DNA from: DASXQK01 sp963724385 | Lineage (GTDB): Bacteria > Pseudomonadota > Alphaproteobacteria > Dongiales > Dongiaceae | Direction of reading: 5' to 3' | Length of the DNA stretch: 64,000 bases | Assembly (NCBI GenBank): GCA_963724385.1 | Contig: CAVRUJ010000001.1 | Coordinates: 620,001 to 684,000 of the forward strand | Shown here: in pieces, positions 15,772-24,697 of the stretch | How positions within the stretch are numbered: position 1 is the stretch's first letter | Layout of the letters: each line of letters begins with the position of its first letter | Notes under the pieces: model-generated | Databases searched by the model: none | What the model saw: only the letters and a program-made list of their open reading frames with translations | What the model was told of the DNA's origin: nothing | Translations under genes and position numbers: made by a program

Positions 15772-17561
15772 CCGGTCTCGATCTCGGCGTGATCGGCAAC
15801 AGCATCGTCGCCGCCCTCATCGACCGGCGCGGCCGGATCGTCTGGCATTGCCTGCCGCGATTCGATGGCGATCCGGTCTTCTCGGCCCTGCTCGACGGCG
15901 AAAATCCCTCCGACGGCTTTGCCGAAGTGGCATTGGAGAATTTCGCCAGTGCGGAGCAGGTCTATCTGGACAACACCGCCGTGCTGGCAACGACGCTGAA
16001 GGACACGGCGGGGGCGGCCCTTCGCATCACCGACTTCGCCCCGCGCTTCAAGCAATACGACCGCATATACCGCCCGGCCATGCTGGTGCGCCGGATCGAG
16101 CCGGTTTCGGGCCTGCCGATGATCCGGATCCGCACCCGGCCGCTGTTCGATTACGGTCGCCAGCGGCCCCAACGCACCTTCGGCAGCAACCACGTGCGCT
16201 ATGTGTCGGGCGACCTCGTGTTGCGCCTTACCACCGACGCGCCGATTTCCTATCTCGAATCCGAATCCGCTTTCGCGCTCACCGGCCCCTTGAACCTCAT
16301 GCTCGGGCCCGATGAAACCGTGCCCGCTTCCATCGGCCACCGGGTGCGCGATTTTCTCGAGCGGACCCTCGACTACTGGATCGAGTGGGTGCGCTATCTC
16401 TCGGTGCCCTTCGAATGGCAGGAGGCGGTGATCCGCGCCGCCGTCACCATCAAGCTGTGCAGTTTCGAGGATACCGGCGCCATCGTCGCCGCATTGACCA
16501 CCTCGATCCCCGAAGCGCCGGACAGCGGACGGAACTGGGACTATCGCGCCTGCTGGTTGCGCGATGCCTATCTCGCCGTCCATGCCCTCAACCGGCTGGG
16601 CGCCACCCGCACCATGGAGGATTTCCTCGGCTACATCACCACCATCGCGGCGCGCGATGCGGAGGCCGACCTGAAGCCCGTCTATGGCATCCTGCCCGAC
16701 CAGTCGCTCGAGGAGCGGGAATTGACGACGCTGAAGGGATACCGCGGCATGAGGCCGGTCCGGGTCGGCAATCTGGCCCAAGGCCAGGTCCAAAACGACA
16801 GCTACGGCAGCGTCATCCTTGCCGCGGCCCAGATGTTCTTCGATCGGCGCCTGCCCAAGCGCGGCGACGGCGATCTCTTTCAGCGGCTTGAGCGCCTGGG
16901 CACGCGGGCGGCGCGCTACGCCTTTCGCGAGGACGCGGGAATCTGGGAGTTCCGCGGGCGTCGCGCCATCCACACCCATTCGGCCTCGCTCTGCTGGGCG
17001 GCTTGCGACCGGCTGGCCAAGATCGGCGAAGTTCTGGGCGATGAAAGCCGCAGCCGGCGCTGGCGGGCCGAGGCAGATGGAATCCGCCAGCGCATCCTGG
17101 CCCGGGCCTGGAACGCCGATGTCGGCTCCTTCGTCAGCGTTCTGGGCGGTCGCGACGTGGATGCGAGCCTCTTGCTGCTCCAGGAGATAGGGCTCGTCGC
17201 CGCATCCGACCCGCGCTATCTCGCGACCCTGGAAACGATCACGCGCGAGCTGCGCCGGGGCGATCATCTCTTCCGCTACGCCACGCCTGACGACTTCGGC
17301 CTGCCCCAGTCCTCCTTCACAGTCTGCACCTTCTGGTACATCGACGCGCTCGCCGCCGTCGGCCGGCGCGACGAGGCCCGCGCCTTGTTCGAAGGGGTGC
17401 TCGCCCGACGCAATCACGTCGGCTTGCTGTCGGAGGATCTGGATCCGGCGACCGGAGAGCTGTGGGGCAACTACCCCCAGACCTACTCGCTGGTCGGGCT
17501 CATCCTTTGCGCCATGCGGCTCTCGAAGAGCTGGGAGGAGGCGTTTTGGCGCGGCTGGTGA
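15768..17561 (+). CDS. glycoside hydrolase family 15 protein (glucoamylase/trehalase-like)
   Basis: A 597-aa (alpha/alpha)6-barrel glycosidase. The start LDLGVIGNSIVAALIDRRGR and WHCLPRFDGDPVF form the GH15 N-terminal beta-domain. RNWDYRACWLRDAYLAVHALNRLG, DQSLEERELTTLKGYRGMRPVRVGN and IHTHSASLCWAACDRL are the catalytic-domain blocks with the paired acids. Bacterial GH15 members next to otsA/otsB include trehalases and glucoamylase-like enzymes of unsettled substrate. It lies between otsB (ATGA) and otsA (16-bp overlap), so it belongs to trehalose metabolism, possibly as turnover enzyme. Confidence 0.88.
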   Translation: MTGLDLGVIGNSIVAALIDRRGRIVWHCLPRFDGDPVFSALLDGENPSDGFAEVALENFASAEQVYLDNTAVLATTLKDTAGAALRITDFAPRFKQYDRIYRPAMLVRRIEPVSGLPMIRIRTRPLFDYGRQRPQRTFGSNHVRYVSGDLVLRLTTDAPISYLESESAFALTGPLNLMLGPDETVPASIGHRVRDFLERTLDYWIEWVRYLSVPFEWQEAVIRAAVTIKLCSFEDTGAIVAALTTSIPEAPDSGRNWDYRACWLRDAYLAVHALNRLGATRTMEDFLGYITTIAARDAEADLKPVYGILPDQSLEERELTTLKGYRGMRPVRVGNLAQGQVQNDSYGSVILAAAQMFFDRRLPKRGDGDLFQRLERLGTRAARYAFREDAGIWEFRGRRAIHTHSASLCWAACDRLAKIGEVLGDESRSRRWRAEADGIRQRILARAWNADVGSFVSVLGGRDVDASLLLLQEIGLVAASDPRYLATLETITRELRRGDHLFRYATPDDFGLPQSSFTVCTFWYIDALAAVGRRDEARALFEGVLARRNHVGLLSEDLDPATGELWGNYPQTYSLVGLILCAMRLSKSWEEAFWRGW

Positions 17562-18997
17562 TCGTTTCCAACCGGCTGGTATTGCCCGGGGAAAAATTGG
17601 CCCGGGCCGGCGGGCTCGCCGTGGGATTGCGCGATGCGCTCGCCCGGCGCGGCGGCCTTTGGTTCGGTTGGAGCGGAGAAACGACGGAGGGCGCCGCCGG
17701 CGAGCCGAAGCTGAGTTCGGTCGGCAAGATCGCCTATGCGACCCTCGACATCAATGCGGCCGACCACCGGGATTTCTACGTTGGCTACGCCAACGGCGCG
17801 CTGTGGCCGCTGTTTCACCACCGGCCGGGGCTCTCGCTGTACCGGCGCTCCGCCTTCGAAGGGTACCTGCGCGTCAACACCTGGTTCGCGCAGAACCTGA
17901 AGCCCTTGCTGCAGCCGGACGACCTGATCTGGGTGCATGACTACCATTTCATTCCGCTCGCGACCGAGCTGCGCAGGCAGGGCGTCGCCAACCGCATCGG
18001 CTTCTTCCTGCATATCCCGTTCCCGGCGCCGGAACTGTTCGTGACCCTGCCCGAGCACAAGCGCCTCGCGAGCGATCTCCTGGCCTATGACTTGATGGGC
18101 CTGCAAACCGCCGCCGACGTGCGCAGGCTCCAGCGCTATTTCCTCGAGGAGGTTGGCGGGCGGACACTAGAGGGCGATCGGATCGAGGCCTTGGGACAGA
18201 GGGGCCGCATAGCGGCCTTCCCTATCGGCATCGATAGCGAACGCTTCGCGAGGACGGCCGATAAGGCCATGCGGCGCCCCGAGACGGTTCGCCTCAGCGA
18301 CAGCCTTTCCAACCGGAGCCTCGTGATCGGCGTCGATCGCCTCGACTACAGCAAGGGTCTGGCCAACCGGCTGGAGGCTTTCCAGGAGCTGCTGGCGCGC
18401 TGGCCGGAACACAAGTCGCGGGTCACCTTGCTGCAGATAGCGCCGGTCTCCCGGGGCGAAGTTGCGCAATATCGCGCCCTTCGCCGCGAGATCGAGGGCC
18501 TGGCCGGCCGGGTCAACGGCAAATTCGCCGAGGCCGACTGGACGCCGGTGCGCTATTTGAACAGGTCGTTCCCGCGCAATGTGCTCGCCGGCTATCTGCG
18601 GCTCGCCCGCGTCGGCTTCGTCACCCCGATCCGGGACGGCATGAACCTGGTCGCCAAGGAGTATGTCGCGGCCCAGGACCCGGCCGACCCGGGTGTCCTG
18701 GTGCTGTCGCGCTTCGCCGGCGCCGCGGGAGAGCTGACGGATGCGCTTATCGTCAATCCCTACGATATCGACGAGCTTGCCGCCGCCCTCCACCGCGCAC
18801 TCGCCATGCCGCTGGACCAGCGTATCGCCCGCTGGCGCTCGCTCATGGACGTGGTGTCGCACAACACCATCAAGACCTGGCGCGAGAGTTTCCTGCAGGC
18901 CCTCGAGAGCAGCCCCCCTCCCGCGCTCGAGGGCGCGATGATGGAGGTGGGCAACGGCCGCAGGAAGCTTGCGTCGGCCGATGCCTCCGCCAAGTAG
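17546..18997 (+). CDS. otsA: alpha,alpha-trehalose-phosphate synthase (UDP-forming)
   Basis: A 483-aa GT20 glycosyltransferase joining UDP-glucose and glucose 6-phosphate. Key blocks: RLVIVSNRLV and AGGLAVGLRDAL at the N terminus, WVHDYHFIPLATELRR, GVDRLDYSKGLANRLEAF and TPIRDGMNLVAKEYVAAQ. No ATG fits the conserved start. TTG at 17546 is preceded by a strong GGGAGGAGG site about 5 nt upstream and begins LARLVIVSNR, so I use it. It overlaps the GH15 stop. The C terminus lacks the extra phosphatase domain of eukaryotic fusions. Confidence 0.92.
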   Translation: MARLVIVSNRLVLPGEKLARAGGLAVGLRDALARRGGLWFGWSGETTEGAAGEPKLSSVGKIAYATLDINAADHRDFYVGYANGALWPLFHHRPGLSLYRRSAFEGYLRVNTWFAQNLKPLLQPDDLIWVHDYHFIPLATELRRQGVANRIGFFLHIPFPAPELFVTLPEHKRLASDLLAYDLMGLQTAADVRRLQRYFLEEVGGRTLEGDRIEALGQRGRIAAFPIGIDSERFARTADKAMRRPETVRLSDSLSNRSLVIGVDRLDYSKGLANRLEAFQELLARWPEHKSRVTLLQIAPVSRGEVAQYRALRREIEGLAGRVNGKFAEADWTPVRYLNRSFPRNVLAGYLRLARVGFVTPIRDGMNLVAKEYVAAQDPADPGVLVLSRFAGAAGELTDALIVNPYDIDELAAALHRALAMPLDQRIARWRSLMDVVSHNTIKTWRESFLQALESSPPPALEGAMMEVGNGRRKLASADASAK

Positions 18998-19027
18998 TTC
19001 CGGCAGGCCGATGACAGGAGTGTTCCC

Positions 19028-19285
19028 ATGAAGAAAGCGATCAAGGCGAACGACGAGCGCCGCCGCTTCGTGGCTGTCTATGGCTTTGACGATCCGCGGC
19101 GCCATCCGATGCAGCGATTGACCGAGCCCCGCGAATCCGTCGAGGCGGTCATGGCGGACTTGGCCGACAAGCAGGAACGGGAAGGAAAGCCTTGCTTCGT
19201 CCAGATCGTCGATTTGTCGACGCTGGAGCCGGTCGAATCCTATCAGGCGACGTTGGCACGGCTGCGCCGGGCGGCCTTGATTTGA
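19028..19285 (+). CDS. hypothetical protein (85 aa) downstream of otsA
   Basis: An 85-aa soluble protein starting ATG with AGGAG 7 nt upstream. FVAVYGFDDPRRHPMQRLTEP and CFVQIVDLSTLEPVESYQATLARLRRA have a folded-protein look, but no family is recognised. It sits 30 bp after otsA and may be the last gene of the trehalose operon. Function unknown. Confidence 0.6.
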   Translation: MKKAIKANDERRRFVAVYGFDDPRRHPMQRLTEPRESVEAVMADLADKQEREGKPCFVQIVDLSTLEPVESYQATLARLRRAALI

Positions 19286-19372
19286 CCGGGCGGTCCAGGC
19301 GACGGCACTCCCAGGCCGATAGCGGATATTGGCCTCAGGTTGTGCAGCAATGGTTCTCGGGCTTGGCGAGGC

Positions 19373-19954
19373 CTACCGGCGGGAAGCTGGCCCGGGTGCA
19401 CCATCCAGCGACTTCAGCGCCATTCTGGCCCGATGAACGCGGGACTGGATCGTACCCACGGCCACGCCCAACGAGCGCGCAGCCTGCTCGCAACTGAGCT
19501 GCTCGAGAGCAACCAGCAGGATCGCTTCGCGCTGCGGACGCGGCAGCCGCGTCAGGCCGCGAGCGACGTCGCGCAGATTCAACCGGTCCTGCTGCGTCGG
19601 CGCATATCCGAGTTCCTCCACCATGTCGGACAGCGAAAGGGTGACGCTTCTGCGGGCGCGCTGCTTGAAGCGGGTGAAGAAGAGATTGCGGGCCGAGACG
19701 ATCAGAAACCGGCGCTGCTCGCGGACGGGCCCCCGCCCGCTCTCGCGGGCCAACATCCTGGTCAGGCAGTCCTGAACCAGATCGTCGGCATCGGCGGCGT
19801 TGCGCAGAAGCCCGCGAGCGTATCGGCGCAGATGCGCCATATTGGCCCGCAGCGCCAGCTCCCCGGACCCGTCCGGATTCGCGCTCTCATGCCGGCTATC
19901 TCTCCCGGGCGCCTTTGAACGGGCGTCGCTAGGCATGTGGGCGTCTCCCATCAC
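19373..19954 (-). CDS. ECF-type RNA polymerase sigma factor
   Basis: A 193-aa sigma-70 family protein with regions 2 and 4 only. Region 2 is MAHLRRYARGLLRNAADADDLVQDCLTRML near residues 38-68 (DADDLVQ is the core-binding helix). Region 4 is LPRPQREAILLVALEQLSCEQAARSLGVAVGTIQSRVHRARMAL near 137-181. The region 2 / region 4 spacing and the VGTIQSRVHRAR helix resemble EcfG-like general-stress factors, but no phyR or nepR gene is adjacent, so the subgroup is uncertain. No anti-sigma gene lies next to it. It opposes the trehalose operon. Confidence 0.85.
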   Translation of the reverse strand: MMGDAHMPSDARSKAPGRDSRHESANPDGSGELALRANMAHLRRYARGLLRNAADADDLVQDCLTRMLARESGRGPVREQRRFLIVSARNLFFTRFKQRARRSVTLSLSDMVEELGYAPTQQDRLNLRDVARGLTRLPRPQREAILLVALEQLSCEQAARSLGVAVGTIQSRVHRARMALKSLDGAPGPASRR

Positions 19955-20063
19955 GTTGGAGGTGCGCCACCGGGGGTCACCCAGTTACTGGCAGATCCTG
20001 GTCGCGCAAGCTGTGCCCATAGAGATGGGACGCTACCCGCTTCGACGCAGGCCCAGCCAGAAG

Positions 20064-20095
20064 ATTGTCACGAGGTAAACCTGGAAATTGTCACG
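20064..20095. promoter_or_regulatory. paired ATTGTCACG direct repeats upstream of the sigma factor and DUF1328 genes
   Basis: ATTGTCACG occurs at 20064-20072 and 20087-20095, 23 bp apart start to start (about two helical turns). They lie in the 273-bp divergent region between the ECF sigma gene and the DUF1328-like gene. Such spacing suits a dimeric activator such as an OmpR/ChvI-type regulator; this is inference. Confidence 0.35.
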
Positions 20096-20227
20096 CGCCA
20101 ATATTCATCTTGCCTAAGACAATGACATTTGGGTGAAGGTCGCAGCCCTGCTGCCATTTTTATTTATGAATTACACAATGGTTCCGCCGAACGCGCTCCG
20201 GCCGGTTGTCGGTTTCCGGTGCAGGCC

Positions 20228-20407
20228 ATGAATTTCTATTGGCCCGTCGTATTCGTCATCGTTGCCGCGGGCGCCGCCTCGATCGGCTTCCTGGATGCTG
20301 GCGCGCCCGACGCACCGGCGGCGCGGCTCATCAGCTTCGTCTTCTTGGGGTTGGCCGCCGTGTTTACGGTGGCAAGCCGATGGCATGGACGAGGCCGTCG
20401 GCCGTGA
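20228..20407 (+). CDS. small two-helix membrane protein, DUF1328-like
   Basis: A 59-aa protein from the ATG at 20228. FYWPVVFVIVAAGAASIGFL and ARLISFVFLGLAAVFTVASRW are two hydrophobic helices separated by a short Asp/Pro loop, followed by a basic WHGRGRRP end. The pattern resembles YtjA/DUF1328 proteins, which are often stress-induced. It is convergent with the histidine kinase gene. Function unknown. Confidence 0.55.
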   Translation: MNFYWPVVFVIVAAGAASIGFLDAGAPDAPAARLISFVFLGLAAVFTVASRWHGRGRRP

Positions 20408-20434
20408 GACCGACGCCCACGGCCGGCAATCGCC

Positions 20435-21988
20435 CTATTTCGCCAGCGGGATCGTGACCACGACCTGCAGTCCGGACGGATGCCGGTTCTCGGCGTAGAC
20501 CCGGCCTCCCAAGGCTTCGACATTGCGACGCACGATCCACAGGCCGATGCCGAAGTGATCGGACCTGTCGCCTTCGGTGGGCGCGCCAGGGCCAGCCGTC
20601 GGTCGCGAGGAATAATAGCGGTCGAACAGGTGACTGAGCTCGGCCTCGCCCACCCCCGGACCGTCATCTTCGACCACGAGGCGGCATTCGCGTTGCCGGC
20701 TTTCGAGGGCGACCAGGATGCTGCCGCCCTGTCGGCAGAAGCTGAGAGCATTGTCGAGGATATTCTCGGCGATCGGCTCCAGCACCGCGTCCCCGCCTTC
20801 GACCACGATGCCCGGCGAGATCCGATCGATCAGTGCCACGCCGGCATGCCGGGCTGCCGACTTGTATTCGCCCATCATGCTCGAGAGAAGCGTCGACAGC
20901 TCGCATTGCCCGCGCTCCTGGTCGATCAGTTCGGCGGTCGCCTCGCCCAGCTCGCGGACGACACCGACCAGATTTCCCAGCCGCTCGACGCTGCGGTCGA
21001 TAAAGGCGATCGCCCGGCGGCCTTCGGCATCGCCGGCGGCAACCCGGGCGCGCAGCGGCTCGATCGACTGCGCGACGATGCCGATCGGGCTCTTCAGGGC
21101 ATGCGCGGTCTCCTCGGCCGCGTCGCGGACCGCGCGCGCGGACTGCTCGAGGGAGCGGACCATGTTGTCCAGGGTCTCGGCCACGCCCGCCAGTTCGGGC
21201 ACTCGATTCACGTCGGCAAATCGCGGACCGCCGCGCCGGCGGCGGATGCGCCGGGCCTGCTCCGCAAATCGACCGAGCTCGCCCCTGAGCCCAACCAATA
21301 GCCACATCACGACCGCCGCCATCAGGAAATACACGAGCCCGGCAAACTGCACCTCCGGTCGGCGCCAGTAGGGACGCTCGGCGACAAGCCCGCCGATCTC
21401 CGCCGGCGAGCTGGAGGTGATGACGATCCAGCAGCCCGACGGGCTGCGCACCGGCGTCAAGGAGGTCAGTATTTCCTGTTCGCCGGAGTAGTTGGTGTAC
21501 AGCAAGCTCAGTGGATAGCCGCCTTCGCAGGTGTCGTTCAGCTTGTCGAAGGCTCCGGCGGCCCTCAGCTGCTTGCTGTCGGCCTCGAGACTGGCGGCGG
21601 AGCCCGGAGGCACCGCCGCCATGTAGTAGAAGCGCAAGGGTCCGGGCGCGCTGATCGGCCGCAACAGCACCCGCACGTGCAGCCCGTGCACGGACAAGGC
21701 CGCGAGCCATCGACCGATCTGGAGGCCGGGGTTGCCCCCCATGGTGTCGAGGTTCGGACGCAGCAGGTCGGCGATGATCTGTCCCTGCTGGCGGATCGAT
21801 TCCGAGAGCAGCGCGCGCTTTTCCTGGTCGGCCTGCCGGAACGCCGTGTAGAGCACTACAGGCACGGCCAGGAAGACGATTACCAGGGCCGCGAGCTTGC
21901 CCGATATCGAATGCCGCAATCCCCGAAACGCCGGGGTCAGATCAGTCAGCCAGCTGATCCTCGGTCGTCCAGCGATAGCCGAATCCAT
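20435..21988 (-). CDS. sensor histidine kinase (ChvG-like partner of the adjacent regulator)
   Basis: A 517-aa membrane kinase. TM1 is ISGKLAALVIVFLAVPVVLYTAF near residues 28-50, then a periplasmic sensor region, TM2 (AGLVYFLMAAVVMWLLVGL) and a HAMP-like segment. The DHp box is EETAHALKSPIGIVAQS with the phospho-His in AHALKSP, and the ATPase domain has ENILDNALSF, DDGPGVGEAE and FGIGLWIVRRNVEALGG. ATG 21988 overlaps the regulator gene by 47 bp, ensuring coupled expression. It likely senses an envelope or pH signal like ChvG, but the sensor region is not recognisably conserved. Confidence 0.85.
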   Translation of the reverse strand: MDSAIAGRPRISWLTDLTPAFRGLRHSISGKLAALVIVFLAVPVVLYTAFRQADQEKRALLSESIRQQGQIIADLLRPNLDTMGGNPGLQIGRWLAALSVHGLHVRVLLRPISAPGPLRFYYMAAVPPGSAASLEADSKQLRAAGAFDKLNDTCEGGYPLSLLYTNYSGEQEILTSLTPVRSPSGCWIVITSSSPAEIGGLVAERPYWRRPEVQFAGLVYFLMAAVVMWLLVGLRGELGRFAEQARRIRRRRGGPRFADVNRVPELAGVAETLDNMVRSLEQSARAVRDAAEETAHALKSPIGIVAQSIEPLRARVAAGDAEGRRAIAFIDRSVERLGNLVGVVRELGEATAELIDQERGQCELSTLLSSMMGEYKSAARHAGVALIDRISPGIVVEGGDAVLEPIAENILDNALSFCRQGGSILVALESRQRECRLVVEDDGPGVGEAELSHLFDRYYSSRPTAGPGAPTEGDRSDHFGIGLWIVRRNVEALGGRVYAENRHPSGLQVVVTIPLAK

Positions 21989-22721
21989 TGTAGGTCTCGA
22001 TCTGCTGGAACAAAGAGTCCGCAGCTTTGAACTTTTGCCGCACGCGCTTGATGGTCGTGCGCACGTTGGCCCGATACCCGTCCGGGCCCTGACCGGCGAT
22101 GAAACCCTCGCCCTTGACGATGTCGTAGAGCTCCCGGTGGCTGATGTCCGCACCCGCCGCCGAGGCGAGGCGGCTGACGATGCGGAACTCGGTCAGGCTG
22201 AGATCGACTCTCTGGCCGCGCCACAAGGCCCGATTGATATCGAAACGGAGCTCCAGCAATCCCACGCGGAGCGACCCGACATCGGGCTGGCCCGGCGACG
22301 CCGGGGCCCGGGCCTTCGTTCCCGCCAGGATCAGTTCGATGCGTTTCAGCAGGATCGTGAAGGCCCGGTGCTTCTCGACGAAGTCGACGGCACCGACCTG
22401 GAGCGCTGCTTCCTCATACATCTGGTCGCTCAGCACCGTCAGGAAAAGCACCGGCACGAGGATGCGCGCCGCGCGCAACTGGCGCAGGACTTCGATGCCG
22501 TTCATTCCCGGCATCTTCCAGTCGAGCAGGATCAGATCGGGCATGACCCCGTTTTGGAGACGGACGAGGGCCTCCGGCCCGCTCCCGACCTCTTCCATGT
22601 CGAAGCCGCTATGGGCGAGATTGCGTCCAAGAGATTCGCGAAACAAAGCATCGTCGTCGACGATGAGGATCCGCGCATGCGGCTTTATGACTTCCACCGC
22701 CTCGATTTCGATCTGTTCCAT
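21942..22721 (-). CDS. OmpR-family response regulator, ChvI-like
   Basis: A 259-aa regulator. The receiver domain has ARILIVDDDALFRES (acidic pair) and PDLILLDWKMPGMNG with the phospho-acceptor Asp, plus the DFVEKHRAFTILLKRI switch lysine region. The C-terminal winged helix GEGFIAGQGPDGYRANVRTTIKRVRQKF...YNGFGYRW closely follows the ChvI recognition-helix pattern. ATG 22721 has GGAGGT about 10 nt upstream; an upstream TTG is less likely. Forms an operon with the kinase. ChvGI-type systems control exopolysaccharide, envelope and acid responses. Confidence 0.88.
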   Translation of the reverse strand: MEQIEIEAVEVIKPHARILIVDDDALFRESLGRNLAHSGFDMEEVGSGPEALVRLQNGVMPDLILLDWKMPGMNGIEVLRQLRAARILVPVLFLTVLSDQMYEEAALQVGAVDFVEKHRAFTILLKRIELILAGTKARAPASPGQPDVGSLRVGLLELRFDINRALWRGQRVDLSLTEFRIVSRLASAAGADISHRELYDIVKGEGFIAGQGPDGYRANVRTTIKRVRQKFKAADSLFQQIETYNGFGYRWTTEDQLAD

Positions 22722-23217
22722 GGTCCGCACCTCCAGCTTGAACAATTGGGCAGCTTGACTCCCTGAACTGCTTGCTCAGTTGGACGCGGCGCCTTCGGCT
22801 CTTGGCCGCTTGCGCCGCAGAGGAAGGATTCCGGTGATCCTGGCGACCCCCACTTGGAACGAGTGCCCTCCTTGGTAAACATCTCAAACATCACACGCCT
22901 GCTCTCAAGGCTCGAATGCAGGACTATCGGATGTCCGACAGCCACTGCCCTCCGTCCAGACGCGTCGAGGCCTCAAACATTAGCATGACGCAGCAACCCG
23001 CAAGCGCAGCCCTTCCTCCATTCCAAACTTGTCACAGGCCGGGAACGGCCCAATAGGGGGCTCCGCCGCATGGATGCGCCGGAATCCCTGACTCGGCCTT
23101 GCGTCAAAATTAAGGCGGGCGCGGCGCCGAGCGCCTGGCATGCCCATCTGTCGCTGCGGCGGAAAAGCGAAGTGGACGATACCGAATCCCAGGAAATCAT
23201 TGGATGGAGGCTTGCCT
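22722..23217. other. 496-bp intergenic region, divergent promoters
   Basis: No convincing gene. It must hold the promoters of the two-component operon (minus strand) and the lipoprotein gene (plus strand). AAACAT appears at 22877-22882 and 22886-22891, 9 bp apart, a possible regulator half-site pair. A GGAGG site at about 23204 belongs to the lipoprotein gene. Confidence 0.4.
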
Positions 23218-24243
23218 ATGCCTTGCGCAAGAATGATTGCCCAGTGGCTCGCCGCCTGCAGTTTCCTTGCTCTCGGCGCCTGCGGGTCCTCGGCGCCGCA
23301 GCTCAATCTGGGCAGCGGGCCCAGCGTGCCTGTGCCGCCGAGCTACGGCCTCTATGCCTATGACGGGGACCAACTGATACGTCTTGACGGCGACGGCAAT
23401 TGGGAGCGCAGCACCTGGAGCGACCGCTCCGACCTTCCGCCGAAAATCGAATTCATCGTCTACAATCGTTCACTGACGACGGATCCCACGCCCCTGCAAA
23501 ACCTGATCGAGCTCAGACGAGTCGCCCATGTGCGCAATGATGTGCGCGTCAGCGGCAATGTCGCCCCGGCGCAAAGCAACCGATGGGCGGCCCCGGACCT
23601 TCCCGACTACCGGATCGCCCTGAACTTCACGCCGGTTCCTGGGCACTCGGACGTCGTCGTCGCGGCACCCACCGATCCGCTTGCTCCAGGACTCTATTCC
23701 TTCAGCCTCCAGAGCAGGCCGCAGCCGCTCGACTCGCGCGTCGGCATCGGCTGGTCGGACGTCGACCAGAACCAGTATGCCGAGGCCCATTGCGTCGACA
23801 GCTATCCCTCGGGCTATCGGCTGTGCGCCGAGTCCGATGCACGCGCCAATGATCCGGCCGCCGGCGATGCAAACCTGACGTCGCCTGCGCCGGCAACGCT
23901 GTCGAACCAACCAACAGCCATGACCGTCGCCGCGACACCCGGGACGAACGCGCCGCTCGTGGCCTTGTCGGTGCGTGATCTGCGGTCTTCGCGCACCACT
24001 GTGGCGGGGGCATTGACCCTGGTGGTCGAAGGAAACATCGTCAACACTTCCTCCGACCTACGCACCGTCCCCTCGCAGCTCACGCTCAGCTTGCTCCGTG
24101 CCGACGGTACGGTGGTGCAGACCGTCGCGATCGCCGATCTGCCCCCGGCGGTGCTGGCGCCCGGCGATGTCTATCACTTCCGCTCGGAAGTCCAGGACCC
24201 GCCGGCGGACGCGGTGCGCGTGAGGGTCACACCGGCGGGTTAA
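23218..24243 (+). CDS. secreted lipoprotein of unknown function (341 aa)
   Basis: A 341-aa protein with a lipoprotein signal: MPCARMIAQWLAACSFLALGAC, lipobox LGAC with acylated Cys at about residue 22. The mature part begins with a Ser/Pro-rich linker. It contains YGLYAYDGDQLIRLDGDGNWERS and a central FTPVPGHSDVVVAAPTDPLAPGLYSF beta-rich domain, then a C-terminal domain (LTLVVEGNIVNTSSDLRTVPSQLTLSLL, VLAPGDVYHFRSEVQDPP) that looks like a DUF3426-type or Ig-like fold. No domain is firmly recognised. It starts next to the ChvGI-like operon and converges on a secreted Ser/Ala-rich protein. Confidence 0.7.
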   Translation: MPCARMIAQWLAACSFLALGACGSSAPQLNLGSGPSVPVPPSYGLYAYDGDQLIRLDGDGNWERSTWSDRSDLPPKIEFIVYNRSLTTDPTPLQNLIELRRVAHVRNDVRVSGNVAPAQSNRWAAPDLPDYRIALNFTPVPGHSDVVVAAPTDPLAPGLYSFSLQSRPQPLDSRVGIGWSDVDQNQYAEAHCVDSYPSGYRLCAESDARANDPAAGDANLTSPAPATLSNQPTAMTVAATPGTNAPLVALSVRDLRSSRTTVAGALTLVVEGNIVNTSSDLRTVPSQLTLSLLRADGTVVQTVAIADLPPAVLAPGDVYHFRSEVQDPPADAVRVRVTPAG

Positions 24244-24262
24244 CCCCGCTTGACGGCCGGGC

Positions 24263-24655
24263 TTACTCCTTGGTCGGGGGGGCGCTGGACGGGCCCGCGA
24301 CGGCGTCGGCGCGCGAGCTGGCGCTGGTTTGGCAGGGACCGGAAGCTTGAGCCACGCGCTTGTGGTCGCTGGCGGTTTTTTGCTGGTCCCCCGCCTGGGC
24401 CTTGGCCTCGGCGGTCGCTTCCGCCACGCATCCTTGGCCCGATGCACTCGTTGTCACGCTGGCGGAGGCATGGGCCGAAGCGGAGACCGTGGTTCCTCCG
24501 CTTCCACCCACGGGGGGCGTGCTGAGGGCATCGTCGGCTCTCGCTTCCGGAGTTCCCCATAGGCCCTGCATTGCGCCTTCATGCAGTGGTATGCCGCCCA
24601 TCGCGCCAAGCAGTGCGCCCAGCAGGGCCGGGCGCCAGGACATCGCTGTCTTCAT
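24263..24655 (-). CDS. secreted Ser/Ala/Thr-rich low-complexity protein (130 aa)
   Basis: A signal peptide (ALLGALLGAMGGIPL ... PEARA-DD, cleavage near residue 40) precedes a mature chain dominated by Ser, Ala, Thr and Gly (TTVSASAHASASVTTSASGQ). A few Cys residues are present. A GAGGAGGTGA site lies just before the ATG, so translation should be strong. It shares composition with the next two genes but no domain is recognised. Function unknown; a surface or matrix role is inference. Confidence 0.6.
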   Translation of the reverse strand: MKTAMSWRPALLGALLGAMGGIPLHEGAMQGLWGTPEARADDALSTPPVGGSGGTTVSASAHASASVTTSASGQGCVAEATAEAKAQAGDQQKTASDHKRVAQASGPCQTSASSRADAVAGPSSAPPTKE

Positions 24656-24697
24656 CGTTCACCTCCTCTTGAAGCGGTTGACCGTCGTAATTTCGAA

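Noticed and set aside
15537..17417. A 626-codon minus-strand open frame antisense to the otsB/GH15 genes
   Set aside because: It mirrors the codon pattern of the true genes and has no motif, ribosome site or start context of its own.
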